Source: Bacteroidales bacterium
GTDB lineage: Bacteria > Bacteroidota > Bacteroidia > Bacteroidales > UBA932
Assembly: GCA_016295455.1 (NCBI GenBank)
Contig: JAEDLE010000023.1
Coordinates: forward strand, 1 to 30,182
DNA length: 30,182 nucleotides
Direction of reading: 5' to 3'
Below the pieces are notes generated by a model. It searched no databases. It was not told the origin of the DNA and saw only the letters and a list, made by a program, of their open reading frames with translations. The translations under genes and the position numbers were made by a program. Position 1 is the stretch's first letter, and each line of letters starts with the position of its first letter. Of the stretch, positions 7,160 through 15,031 are shown piece by piece.

Positions 7160-8227
7160 ATGGCGAAATTGGAAGACATTCTGATAACAGACGGTGACAA
7201 GGTGCTCAGCAGGCTTTGCTCCGGCAAAAGCTGCGAGGATGTGGCGCCCCTGCTCGAAGGCTATGCATCCGTCTTTTTGGTCTATGATGCAGCTGTGGAG
7301 ACATATGCCGGACGCATTTCCTCCCTTCCAGGGGTAAGGAGCGCATATGCCGTCACTGCGGACGAGGGCCACAAGGACATATCCACCGTGATGGACATAT
7401 GCCGCTGGCTGCTGGAGAACGGCGCCGACAGGTTCTCGCTGCTGCTCGCAATGGGCGGCGGCATCACGACGGATATGGCAGGATTCGCCGCCGCCATATT
7501 CAAGAGAGGTATGGACTGCGCCTTCATCCCGACTACGCTGCTCTCTCAGGTGGATGCCGCAATAGGAGGAAAGAACGGAGTTAACTTCCTGCATCTCAAG
7601 AATATGCTGGGCGTGATCCGTCAGCCGGTATTCACCTTTGAATGCCCGGAAGTCCTGGAAACGCTTCCTTATGGAGAATTCGTGGGAGGAAGCGCGGAAA
7701 TGATAAAGACTTTCATCATCGAGAACAGAAATTCGAACTACGCGACCGCTGTCAGGGTGCTCTCGGAAATATATGCATCCGAGGACAGGAGCAGGGCAAT
7801 CCGGGAGCGCAGGGAACTGCTCCTGAACCTCATCCACGAAGCCGCCCGGGTTAAGGCGGGCATAGTCAGCCGCGACCAGTTCGAACGCGGTGAACGCAGG
7901 AAACTGAACCTGGGACATACTTTCGCCCACGCAATCGAGAAGCGCTCCGGTTACGGAATCAGTCACGGCGAGGCGGTTTCGATGGGTATGGTGATGGCCG
8001 CCGGACTCTCCGACAGATTGGGGCTGACCGACGGGCACGCCGAAGAAAGGCTGAAAGAGGACCTGAATGCATGCGGACTGCCTGTTGCATGCCCGTATCC
8101 TGCCGAGGAACTGTGCGAAGCTATGGAGAAGGACAAGAAAGCCGAGAACGGCAGCCTTCATTTCGTACTGATGAAAGGCATAGGCGAAGTTGTCACCATA
8201 AACATGAAAGCAAACGAAATTCTATGA
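7160..8227 (+). CDS. aroB: 3-dehydroquinate synthase (AroB)
   Basis: 355 residues, typical length. It converts DAHP to 3-dehydroquinate, the second shikimate step, using NAD and a divalent metal. Visible motifs: GGGITTDMAGFAA (99-111, NAD binding), PTTLLSQVDAAIGGKNGVN (124-142), GSAEMIK with metal ligand Glu180, and NLGHTFAHAIE with a His ligand, followed by ISHGEAVSMGM with another. The ATG at 7160 was chosen because the open frame upstream runs through the tRNA and promoter. It is the first gene of aroB-aroDA-aroC and overlaps the next gene by 4 bases (ATGA), so translation is probably coupled. The tRNA and its promoter lie divergently upstream. Confidence 0.96.
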   Translation: MAKLEDILITDGDKVLSRLCSGKSCEDVAPLLEGYASVFLVYDAAVETYAGRISSLPGVRSAYAVTADEGHKDISTVMDICRWLLENGADRFSLLLAMGGGITTDMAGFAAAIFKRGMDCAFIPTTLLSQVDAAIGGKNGVNFLHLKNMLGVIRQPVFTFECPEVLETLPYGEFVGGSAEMIKTFIIENRNSNYATAVRVLSEIYASEDRSRAIRERRELLLNLIHEAARVKAGIVSRDQFERGERRKLNLGHTFAHAIEKRSGYGISHGEAVSMGMVMAAGLSDRLGLTDGHAEERLKEDLNACGLPVACPYPAEELCEAMEKDKKAENGSLHFVLMKGIGEVVTINMKANEIL

Positions 8228-10203
8228 TCTGCACTACCATACAGAACCGCGGGCTTGAAGAAATCTTCAGCCTGCTCGACGACCCGGAACTGGAGATGGC
8301 CGAGATCCGTCTGGACAGATGCCCTCTGGACCTCGAGGAGATAGACACTCTCTTCTCCTGCTCCGATACACCGCTCGTCGCCACCTGCAGGATCTCTGAG
8401 GAAATGCCCGCAACCGAAGCCGAATCCAGGCTGATTCACGCCATTCAGGCCGGTGCGGCATATGTCGATGTGGAACTTGAAGCTCCCGCGATGATGTCCA
8501 AGAGAATCCGAAGGGAGGCCAACGAATATGGCACCGTGCTGGTCAGGTCGTTCCACGATTTCGAAGGCACCGATTCGACCCAGGCCCTGAAAGCCCTGGT
8601 GGAGAAATGCCAGCACCTGGGGGCAGGAGTGGCGAAGATAGTCACCACCGCCAGGACCTCCTCCGACGTGGACAAGGTGATGGCCCTGTATGACTGCTTC
8701 GAGCCCTCCGCTCTCATCGCTTTCTGTATGGGAGAGGAAGGGCGGAATTCGAGGCTGGAATGCCTCAGGAAAGGGGCGCCATATACCTACGCGGCAATGA
8801 ATGCCGCTGAGGCGGCGGCGCCGGGCCAATGGGAGCGGGAAGATATGTACAGAGCCCTGTACGGAGAGCGGAAGCCCGTTGGCGGGGAGACGCTCAGGAT
8901 ACCTGCCTCAAAGAGCTTTGCCCAGAGGGCGATAGTCGCCGCGGCACTCGCCCGTGGACGTTCCGTACTGCACGGCTACAGCAGCTGCGGAGACAGCGAA
9001 TCAGCCATATCCGCCGCAAGGGCTCTCGGGGCAAGAGTGGCCATATCCGGGGATACCATTGAGATAGAGGGCATTGATGCCGGGAAAGGCCGTCTCGGGA
9101 TTTCGTCGCTCCATACCGGTGAATCAGGTTTCCTGACGAGGATGATGATACCTCTGATGGCCTGCCTGCCTTCGGGTCCGGTGCACATCACTGGAGAAAA
9201 GACTCTGGTGAACAGGCCGCTCAAAGGTGCATCCGGACTGATGGAAGCCTTTGGGGTGAGACTCGTGCCGGACGTGGCGGGAGAGGAAGTGAAGGTCCCT
9301 CTGACCGTACGCGGCCCGCTGGTTCCGGGGAAAGTCACGGTTTCAGGCAAAGACGGTTCGCAGCTCATTTCCGGGCTGCTTGCAGCCTTGCCTCTGGCCG
9401 ACCGGGACAGCGAGATCCATATCGACAATCCCAAGAGCATACCATACATCTACATAACCATAGACGTACTGAAGAAATTCGGCATACACATTGAGAGCGA
9501 GATGGAAGGAGGGGAGGAATTTTTTGAGAGCCACGACTGGAGCCTGTGTGACGGGATGACCATCAGGATACGCGGAGGGCAGTGCTACAAGGCTGCCGAG
9601 ATGGATATCGAGGCCGACTGGAGTTCGGCTGCCGCATTCATTGCGGCAGGGGCGATATTCGGAAGCGCAGATCTTGAAGGGCTGGACACAAGCTCCCTTC
9701 AGGCGGACCTCTCGATGATGGATATACTCACCCAGGCAGGAGCAAGCATGTCCCAGGAAGAGGAAAGCGGCATCATCCACATCCACAAGGCTCCCCTGGC
9801 CGCCTTCGACCTTGACGCATCCAACTGCCCCGACCTCTTCCCCGTGGTTTCCGTGCTGGCGGCATTCTGCAGCGGCACCAGCCATATCTCCGGCGTCGGC
9901 CGTCTCGCATCGAAGGAAAGCGACCGCGGCAAGGCCATACTGGATATGCTGACGGGACTCGGAGTCAGCGCAAAAATCAAGGGGGACAGTCTGATCGTTC
10001 ACGGAATGAGCTTAAGCCAGAGGCTGTTGCAGGGAAAACTCCTGCACGGGGGAGACTACACTTCAAGCCATGACCACAGGATGGTGATGGCCCTGATGGT
10101 GGCTTCTCTGGGAGCAGACGGGCCTGTAAACATAGACGATACAGCCTGTGTGGCCAAATCATTCCCGGACTTTATGGAAACATTCAAAAGATTCGCCCGA
10201 TGA
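8224..10203 (+). CDS. aroDA: Fused 3-dehydroquinate dehydratase (type I) / EPSP synthase
   Basis: 659 residues in one uninterrupted frame. Residues 1 to about 208 are a type I 3-dehydroquinate dehydratase: EIRLD (27-31), VDVELE (81-86, catalytic Glu), SFHDFEGT (109-116, His111), the Schiff-base Lys138 in GVAKIVTTA, and FCMGEEGRNSR (167-177). From about 215 to 659 is EPSP synthase: PASKS (227-231), GESGFLTRMM (299-308), NRPL (330-333), GSQ (378-380), CPDLFP with Asp537, ASKESDRG (562-569) and DHRMVMALM (617-625). The protein would thus make dehydroshikimate and, two steps later, EPSP; the shikimate dehydrogenase and kinase between them are not in this window. The join is a short linker without a stop or frameshift. 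The gene overlaps aroB and aroC by 4 bases each. The symbol is descriptive. Confidence 0.92.
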   Translation: MICTTIQNRGLEEIFSLLDDPELEMAEIRLDRCPLDLEEIDTLFSCSDTPLVATCRISEEMPATEAESRLIHAIQAGAAYVDVELEAPAMMSKRIRREANEYGTVLVRSFHDFEGTDSTQALKALVEKCQHLGAGVAKIVTTARTSSDVDKVMALYDCFEPSALIAFCMGEEGRNSRLECLRKGAPYTYAAMNAAEAAAPGQWEREDMYRALYGERKPVGGETLRIPASKSFAQRAIVAAALARGRSVLHGYSSCGDSESAISAARALGARVAISGDTIEIEGIDAGKGRLGISSLHTGESGFLTRMMIPLMACLPSGPVHITGEKTLVNRPLKGASGLMEAFGVRLVPDVAGEEVKVPLTVRGPLVPGKVTVSGKDGSQLISGLLAALPLADRDSEIHIDNPKSIPYIYITIDVLKKFGIHIESEMEGGEEFFESHDWSLCDGMTIRIRGGQCYKAAEMDIEADWSSAAAFIAAGAIFGSADLEGLDTSSLQADLSMMDILTQAGASMSQEEESGIIHIHKAPLAAFDLDASNCPDLFPVVSVLAAFCSGTSHISGVGRLASKESDRGKAILDMLTGLGVSAKIKGDSLIVHGMSLSQRLLQGKLLHGGDYTSSHDHRMVMALMVASLGADGPVNIDDTACVAKSFPDFMETFKRFAR

Positions 10204-11240
10204 ACACATTCGGAAGACAATTCAGGGTCTCCATATTCGGAGAGTCCCACGGCAATGCCATAGGCGTGGTGATGGACGGTGTGAGAGCCGGCATACCGCT
10301 GTGCGAAGAAGATTTCATGGCGGACATACTCCGCAGGAAGAGCGGAAAGAAAGGCACCACCCCGAGGATAGAGGCGGACGAGCCTCAGATACTCAGCGGA
10401 GTGTTCGAAGGACATACTACCGGAGCGCCGCTGACCGTCATTTTCCGAAACGCCAACACCCGCTCGGGCGACTACAGCCTCTTCAGGGACATCCCCCGCC
10501 CCGGACACGCCGACAGATGCGCGTCCATCAAATGGCACGACTTCAATGACCCGAGAGGCGGAGGCCATTTCTCCGGAAGAATCACCCTCCCGATAGTCGC
10601 GGCCGGCACTGTCGCCAAGAAGATGCTCGGAATATGCCCACGTGCCACCGTGACCCGTCTAGGCGGAGTGTCCCGTGCGGAAGCGCTCGCGGGCAGGACC
10701 GATGACGGAAGCCTGAGTGACCAGCAGATCTGGAACGACGTGCTGGACGCCGCCCTGCGGGAGAGGGACTCGGTGGGCGGAGTGGTCGAATGCCGTATAG
10801 ACAGCGTTCCGGTCGGACTGGGAGAGCCTTTCTTCGATTCTGTCGAGGCGCTCATTTCCCACGCCATATTCTCGATACCGGGAGTGAGGGGAATAGAGTT
10901 CGGGGACGGTTTCGCCGCGGCGGACATGAAGGGCTCGGAGCATAATGACCCTTACGGGGATAACGACCCTGACGGAAGCGGCCCCCTGCCGTCCAAGAAC
11001 GGCGCAGGAGGAGTGAACGGAGGCATAAGCAACGGCAACCCGCTTGTGTTCAGGGTGGCGTTCAAGCCGACTTCCAGCATAGGCAAGGCCCAGCGGACCT
11101 ATGACTTCAGCAAGGGTATGATGACCACCCTTGAGACCCCGGGCAGGCACGACGCCTGCTTCGCGCTCAGGACTCCGGTGATAGTGGAGGCGATGGCGGC
11201 ACTGGTGCTGGCTGACCTCGCCGCAGTGGCGTCCCGCTGA
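10200..11240 (+). CDS. aroC: Chorismate synthase (AroC)
   Basis: 346 residues, typical length. It forms chorismate from EPSP using reduced FMN. Motifs: FGESHG (13-18), RPGHAD, the PRGGGHFSGRITLP segment (the Bacteroidota form of the RGGGxxSxR signature), GGVNGGISNG, and the C-terminal TLETPGRHDACFALRTPVI. Its ATG overlaps the stop of the fused upstream gene (ATGA), so aroB, aroDA and aroC form one coupled unit covering four of the seven shikimate steps. 55 bases follow before sufB. Confidence 0.97.
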   Translation: MNTFGRQFRVSIFGESHGNAIGVVMDGVRAGIPLCEEDFMADILRRKSGKKGTTPRIEADEPQILSGVFEGHTTGAPLTVIFRNANTRSGDYSLFRDIPRPGHADRCASIKWHDFNDPRGGGHFSGRITLPIVAAGTVAKKMLGICPRATVTRLGGVSRAEALAGRTDDGSLSDQQIWNDVLDAALRERDSVGGVVECRIDSVPVGLGEPFFDSVEALISHAIFSIPGVRGIEFGDGFAAADMKGSEHNDPYGDNDPDGSGPLPSKNGAGGVNGGISNGNPLVFRVAFKPTSSIGKAQRTYDFSKGMMTTLETPGRHDACFALRTPVIVEAMAALVLADLAAVASR

Positions 11241-11260
11241 GCGGACTTACAAGGAAACTC

Positions 11261-11290
11261 TTGGTTTTCAGAGGTTTCCACAAGAATTTG
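11261..11290 (+). promoter_or_regulatory. Weak promoter candidate for sufB
   Basis: TTG (11261-11263), 19-base spacer, AGAATTTG (11283-11290); only the TTTG half of the -7 element matches. The ATG is at 11296. Read-through from aroC is also possible, since no terminator is seen. Confidence 0.25.
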
Positions 11291-11295
11291 AAATA

Positions 11296-12744
11296 ATGGA
11301 ATCAGAAAAGGACATAAAGATAATTGACGACTTCACCTCGAAGGAATACAAGGAAGGCTTCGTGACCGATGTCGAGCAGGTCTATGTACCCAAGGGCCTG
11401 AACGAGGACATCATCAGGACCATATCCGCACTGAAGGAAGAGCCGCAGTGGATGCTGGACTTCCGCCTGGACGCGTTCAGGCGTTGGGAGAAGATGCCTA
11501 TGCCCGAGTGGGGGCATCTGGATATGCCGGAGATAGATTTCCAGGACATCATATACTATGCGGCGCCGAAGAAGAACGCCGACAGGCCGAAGGAAATCGA
11601 CCCGGAGCTGGAGAAGACCTTCGAGAAGCTGGGCATACCGCTCAGGGAGAGGGACGTGTTGGCCGGAAGGGTGGCCGTGGATGCGGTGTTCGACTCGGTG
11701 TCAGTGGCGACGACTTTCCGCAAAACCCTGGCTGAGAAGGGCATCATATTCTGCTCTTTCTCCGAGGCGGTGCGGGAACACGGCGACCTGGTGAGGAAAT
11801 ACCTCGCCTCCGTGGTGCCAGTGGGTGACAACTACTACGCTGCGCTCAACTCCGCCGTGTTCAGCGACGGCTCCTTCTGCTATATCCCGAAGGGCGTGAA
11901 GTGCCCTATGGACCTGTCCAGCTACTTCAGGATCAATGCCTCAGGCACGGGACAATTCGAAAGGACCCTCATCGTGGCGGACGAAGGCTCGTCACTCAGC
12001 TATATGGAGGGCTGCACCGCGCCTATGCGTGACGAGAACCAGCTCCACGCGGCAGTGGTCGAGATTGTGGTCGAGAAGGATGCGGACGTGCGCTATTCCA
12101 CGGTCCAGAACTGGTACCCGGGAGATGCGCAGGGACGCGGAGGCATACTCAATCTCGTGACCAAGAGGGGCATATGCAAGGGCAGCGGGGCCCATCTGTC
12201 ATGGACCCAGGTCGAGACCGGCTCGGCGATAACCTGGAAGTATCCTTCAACCATACTGAAGGGGGACAATTCCTCATCGGAGTTCTATTCAGTGGCCGTG
12301 ACCAACAACATGCAGCAGGCGGACACGGGCACGAAGATGATACACATAGGGCGCAACACCCGCAGCCGTATAGTCAGCAAGGGCATCTCCGCCGGCAGGA
12401 GCCAGAACAGCTACCGCGGTCTGGTACAGATAGTTCCTGCGGCTGAAGGAGCCAGGAACCACTCCCAGTGCGACAGCCTGCTGATAGGTTCTTCCTGCGG
12501 CGCCCACACTTTCCCGGACATACGCAACGCCAACCCTACGGCCACGGTCGAACACGAGGCCACCACCTCGAAGATAAGCGAGGACCAGCTGTTCTACTGC
12601 AACCAGCGCGGCATAGGTCCGGAAGACGCCGTCGGTCTGATAGTCAACGGATATGCCAAGGAGGTCCTGAGCCGCCTTCCCATGGAATTCGCAGTAGAGG
12701 CTCAGAAACTGCTCCAGCTGTCCCTCGAGGGCTCTGTGGGATAA
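11296..12744 (+). CDS. sufB: Fe-S cluster assembly scaffold protein SufB
   Basis: 482 residues, typical of SufB. With SufC and SufD it forms the cytoplasmic SUF scaffold on which Fe-S clusters are built. The N-terminal part is helical (KEGFVTDVEQ, KEEPQWMLDFRLDAFRRWEKM). The C-terminal two thirds is the beta-helix core, with GSFCYIPKGVKCPMDLS, LSYMEGCTAP, RNTRSRIVSKGISAG and HEATTSKISEDQLFYCNQRGI. Cys435 in FYCNQRGI corresponds to the functional C-terminal cysteine of the family. sufC and sufD follow, but only after an intervening transporter gene and a small ORF. No cysteine desulfurase (sufS) or SufE/U is in the window. Confidence 0.97.
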   Translation: MESEKDIKIIDDFTSKEYKEGFVTDVEQVYVPKGLNEDIIRTISALKEEPQWMLDFRLDAFRRWEKMPMPEWGHLDMPEIDFQDIIYYAAPKKNADRPKEIDPELEKTFEKLGIPLRERDVLAGRVAVDAVFDSVSVATTFRKTLAEKGIIFCSFSEAVREHGDLVRKYLASVVPVGDNYYAALNSAVFSDGSFCYIPKGVKCPMDLSSYFRINASGTGQFERTLIVADEGSSLSYMEGCTAPMRDENQLHAAVVEIVVEKDADVRYSTVQNWYPGDAQGRGGILNLVTKRGICKGSGAHLSWTQVETGSAITWKYPSTILKGDNSSSEFYSVAVTNNMQQADTGTKMIHIGRNTRSRIVSKGISAGRSQNSYRGLVQIVPAAEGARNHSQCDSLLIGSSCGAHTFPDIRNANPTATVEHEATTSKISEDQLFYCNQRGIGPEDAVGLIVNGYAKEVLSRLPMEFAVEAQKLLQLSLEGSVG

Positions 12745-12756
12745 TGACTTGCAACT

Positions 12757-13386
12757 ATGGAATGGATTGACTACACTTTGTTTCACATAGGCCAGGCTCC
12801 GGTGCTGCTGATCGACATCATCACCTCGGTGTTCGGCCTGACCTGCGTCTTCCTTGCCGGAAGGAACAGCAAATACAATTTCTGGGTGGGTTATCTCTAC
12901 ACCGCGGCCCTCTTCCTGATGTTCTGGAACAAGGGTCTGGTGGCGAGCCTGATTCTCCAACCCATATCCCTGGCAATCAATATAATGGGCCACTGGAGAT
13001 GGACTCATCCGCGCGAAGGGGAACAGAGTTCCGAGGACAAGAGCGCGCTAAAGGTGACCAAGCTGAGCTGGGCGGGACGCGTGTTCTGCATCGCAGCCGT
13101 CCTCATCATCGCCGGGGCCTGGGGCTGGATACTCGAGAAGTTCGTCCATGTGGACCCGCTGCCTTACCTGGATTCCTGCGTCACCATATTGATACTGATG
13201 GCCCAGCTGCTCGCCGCCCTGAAGAAGTGGGACTGCTGGATTGCCTGGATGATAGTCAACGTCACTCAGATAATTCTCCATATTTCAGTCGGGCACGTAT
13301 TCATGCCTATAGTCTGCGGACTGTACCTGATCAACGGAATATGGTCTCTCATAACCTGGACAAAACTCTATTCAAAGAAAGCCTGA
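12757..13386 (+). CDS. pnuC: PnuC-family vitamin/nucleoside transporter
   Basis: 209 residues with about seven hydrophobic segments. PnuC proteins are inner-membrane facilitators for nicotinamide riboside; relatives carry other vitamins such as thiamine. Family features: an aromatic NFWVGYLYTAALFLMFW segment, and the C-terminal YLDSCVTILILMAQLLAALK, WIAWMIVNVTQI and GLYLINGIWSLITW blocks. Its substrate cannot be told from sequence, and neither NAD-salvage nor thiamine genes are next to it. The location is odd: it sits 12 bases after sufB and before sufC, which are normally adjacent. The stop overlaps the ATG of the small ORF that follows (TGATG). Confidence 0.85.
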   Translation: MEWIDYTLFHIGQAPVLLIDIITSVFGLTCVFLAGRNSKYNFWVGYLYTAALFLMFWNKGLVASLILQPISLAINIMGHWRWTHPREGEQSSEDKSALKVTKLSWAGRVFCIAAVLIIAGAWGWILEKFVHVDPLPYLDSCVTILILMAQLLAALKKWDCWIAWMIVNVTQIILHISVGHVFMPIVCGLYLINGIWSLITWTKLYSKKA

Positions 13387-13535
13387 TGAATCACAGACGA
13401 CTTCTTGCATTCCTTGGCCTGGTTCTGTTTCTCCTGCTGCCGCAGATTCCTGCGCAGGGGCAGAGACAGGATGCCTTCTTCAGGGGACAGGTCGCCCCGG
13501 CCTATAGGCTGAGGGCGAAACTGTGCATAAAGTGA
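13386..13535 (+). CDS. Small exported peptide ORF (49 aa), unknown
   Basis: 49 residues. The ATG overlaps the pnuC stop (TGATG), indicating coupled translation. Residues 1-25 form a signal peptide-like segment (basic MNHRR, Leu-rich core, IPAQGQ); the remaining 24 residues are short and basic. It ends two bases before the promoter element of sufC. It may be a true small secreted peptide, or the surviving 5' end of a longer exported protein. No family is recognised. Confidence 0.45.
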   Translation: MNHRRLLAFLGLVLFLLLPQIPAQGQRQDAFFRGQVAPAYRLRAKLCIK

Positions 13536-13536
13536 T

Positions 13537-13544
13537 TAAATTTG
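13537..13544 (+). promoter_or_regulatory. -7 promoter element upstream of sufC
   Basis: TAAATTTG, a perfect TAnnTTTG match, 23 bases before the sufC ATG, so sufCD may be transcribed separately from sufB. No good -33 TTG. Confidence 0.45.
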
Positions 13545-13567
13545 CAATCGAATGACAATTGAATCAT

Positions 13568-14317
13568 ATGGATAACAATATTCTTCTGGAAATACGAGAT
13601 CTCCACGCATCGGCCGGAGACAAGGAAATACTCAAGGGAGTGGACCTGACCATACGCAAGGGTGAAATCCACGCCCTGATGGGACCGAACGGAGCCGGGA
13701 AGAGCACCCTCTCGTCCGTGCTCACGGGCAAGCCGAACTTTCAGGTGACCCGCGGAGAGGTGACTTTCCTGGGAAGGGACCTGCTGGCGATGTCGGCGGA
13801 GGAAAGGGCGTGGGCAGGCCTGTTCATGTCTTTCCAGTATCCTGTGGAGATACCCGGAGTAACCATAACCAATTTCATGAAGACCGCCTTGAATGCCAGG
13901 AGAAGTGCCGAAGGACTGGAGCCGCTCAAGGGGGCCGAGTTCCTCAAGCTGATGAAGGAGAAGATGGCTTTCGTGAAGATGAAGCCGGAATTCGCCAAGC
14001 GCGAGGTGAACGTGGGCTTCTCCGGCGGAGAGAAGAAGAGGAACGAGATTTTCCAGATGGCGATGCTCGACCCGGCCCTTGCGATACTCGACGAGACCGA
14101 CAGCGGACTTGACGTGGATGCCCTCAAGATAGTGGCTGACGGAGTCAACGCACTGCACACGCCCGAAAAGTCGGCGATAATAATCACCCACTACAGCAAA
14201 CTTCTGGAATATGTAGTCCCTGACGTTGTGCATGTGCTCAAGGACGGCAGGATAGTATGTACAGGCGACAGGAGCCTGGTTGACACCATTGAAAATGAAG
14301 GATTTGACAAATTCTGA
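13568..14317 (+). CDS. sufC: Fe-S cluster assembly ATPase SufC
   Basis: 249 residues, typical. It is the ABC-type ATPase of the SufBCD complex and is soluble. Walker A GPNGAGKST (39-47), SFQYPVEIPGV Q-loop region, signature FSGGEKKRNEIFQM, Walker B LAILDETDSGLDVDAL and switch His in IIITHY are all present and in the SufC-specific form. The first ATG is at 13568; an in-frame TTG at 13559 is less likely. It overlaps sufD by 23 bases, implying coupled synthesis. Confidence 0.97.
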   Translation: MDNNILLEIRDLHASAGDKEILKGVDLTIRKGEIHALMGPNGAGKSTLSSVLTGKPNFQVTRGEVTFLGRDLLAMSAEERAWAGLFMSFQYPVEIPGVTITNFMKTALNARRSAEGLEPLKGAEFLKLMKEKMAFVKMKPEFAKREVNVGFSGGEKKRNEIFQMAMLDPALAILDETDSGLDVDALKIVADGVNALHTPEKSAIIITHYSKLLEYVVPDVVHVLKDGRIVCTGDRSLVDTIENEGFDKF

Positions 14318-15026
14318 GAAGAAGACGGATTGCGGTCACTATGTGGACTGCGCCATACCCCGGGGCCCGCAGGTGCTTGAAGTCTCCGCAGGGGAACGCC
14401 TCAGGAGGATGTTCATACTCGACTCTTCCTGCCCGGGACTGCCTTTCAGCAGCATAGTTGCAAGGGAAGGTGCCGACGTGGACATATGCATACTGGTGAT
14501 GCCGGGTACGGATGTCGAGGTGCCGCTCTATGTGGACCTGGCGGGCGAGGGCGCGAAGGTCAGCCTGAGCGGGGCCTGGCTCTGCGGCGCCCGGGAGAAG
14601 GTCAGCTTCACGGTAGTGCTCAGGCACAGGGTCGGGAACTGCTGTTCGGAGCAGCTGTTCAACGGCCTTGCCGGAGGCAATTCCAGGACGGCCTTCCACG
14701 GCAGGATTCTGGTCGCCCCGGACGCGCAGCAGACCAAGGCCTTCCAGACCAATCACAACATACTGCTCAGCGACAGCGCGAAGGTCCAGACCAAGCCTCA
14801 GCTTGAGATATATGCCGACGACGTGCAGTGCTCCCACGGAGCCACCGTCGGCAGCCTCAATCCGGACGAGCAGTTCTACATGAGGTCCAGGGGCATACCC
14901 GAGGCCGAGGCGAAGATACTCCAGATGGTCTCTTTCCTTGCGCCTGTACTCGCCCACGTGGAGGACCCGCTCCTGAGGGAGGAACTTCTGGACAGGATGC
15001 AGGAGAACCTGCGCGGCATAATTTAG
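14295..15026 (+). CDS. sufD: Shortened Fe-S cluster assembly protein SufD
   Basis: 243 residues from the ATG at 14295, against roughly 420-450 in typical SufD. What is present is the C-terminal beta-helix core and end: SLSGAWLCGAR, RTAFHGRILVAPDAQQTKAF, SDSAKVQTKPQLEIYADDVQCSHGATVG with the conserved His181, then FYMRSRGIPEAEA and a C-terminal helix. The helical N-terminal domain is missing. It cannot be hidden in another frame, because the gene already overlaps the 3' end of sufC by 23 bases. With SufB and SufC intact, it probably still forms a SufBCD complex. ispE starts five bases after the stop. Confidence 0.92.
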   Translation: MKDLTNSEKKTDCGHYVDCAIPRGPQVLEVSAGERLRRMFILDSSCPGLPFSSIVAREGADVDICILVMPGTDVEVPLYVDLAGEGAKVSLSGAWLCGAREKVSFTVVLRHRVGNCCSEQLFNGLAGGNSRTAFHGRILVAPDAQQTKAFQTNHNILLSDSAKVQTKPQLEIYADDVQCSHGATVGSLNPDEQFYMRSRGIPEAEAKILQMVSFLAPVLAHVEDPLLREELLDRMQENLRGII

Positions 15027-15031
15027 GGAAT

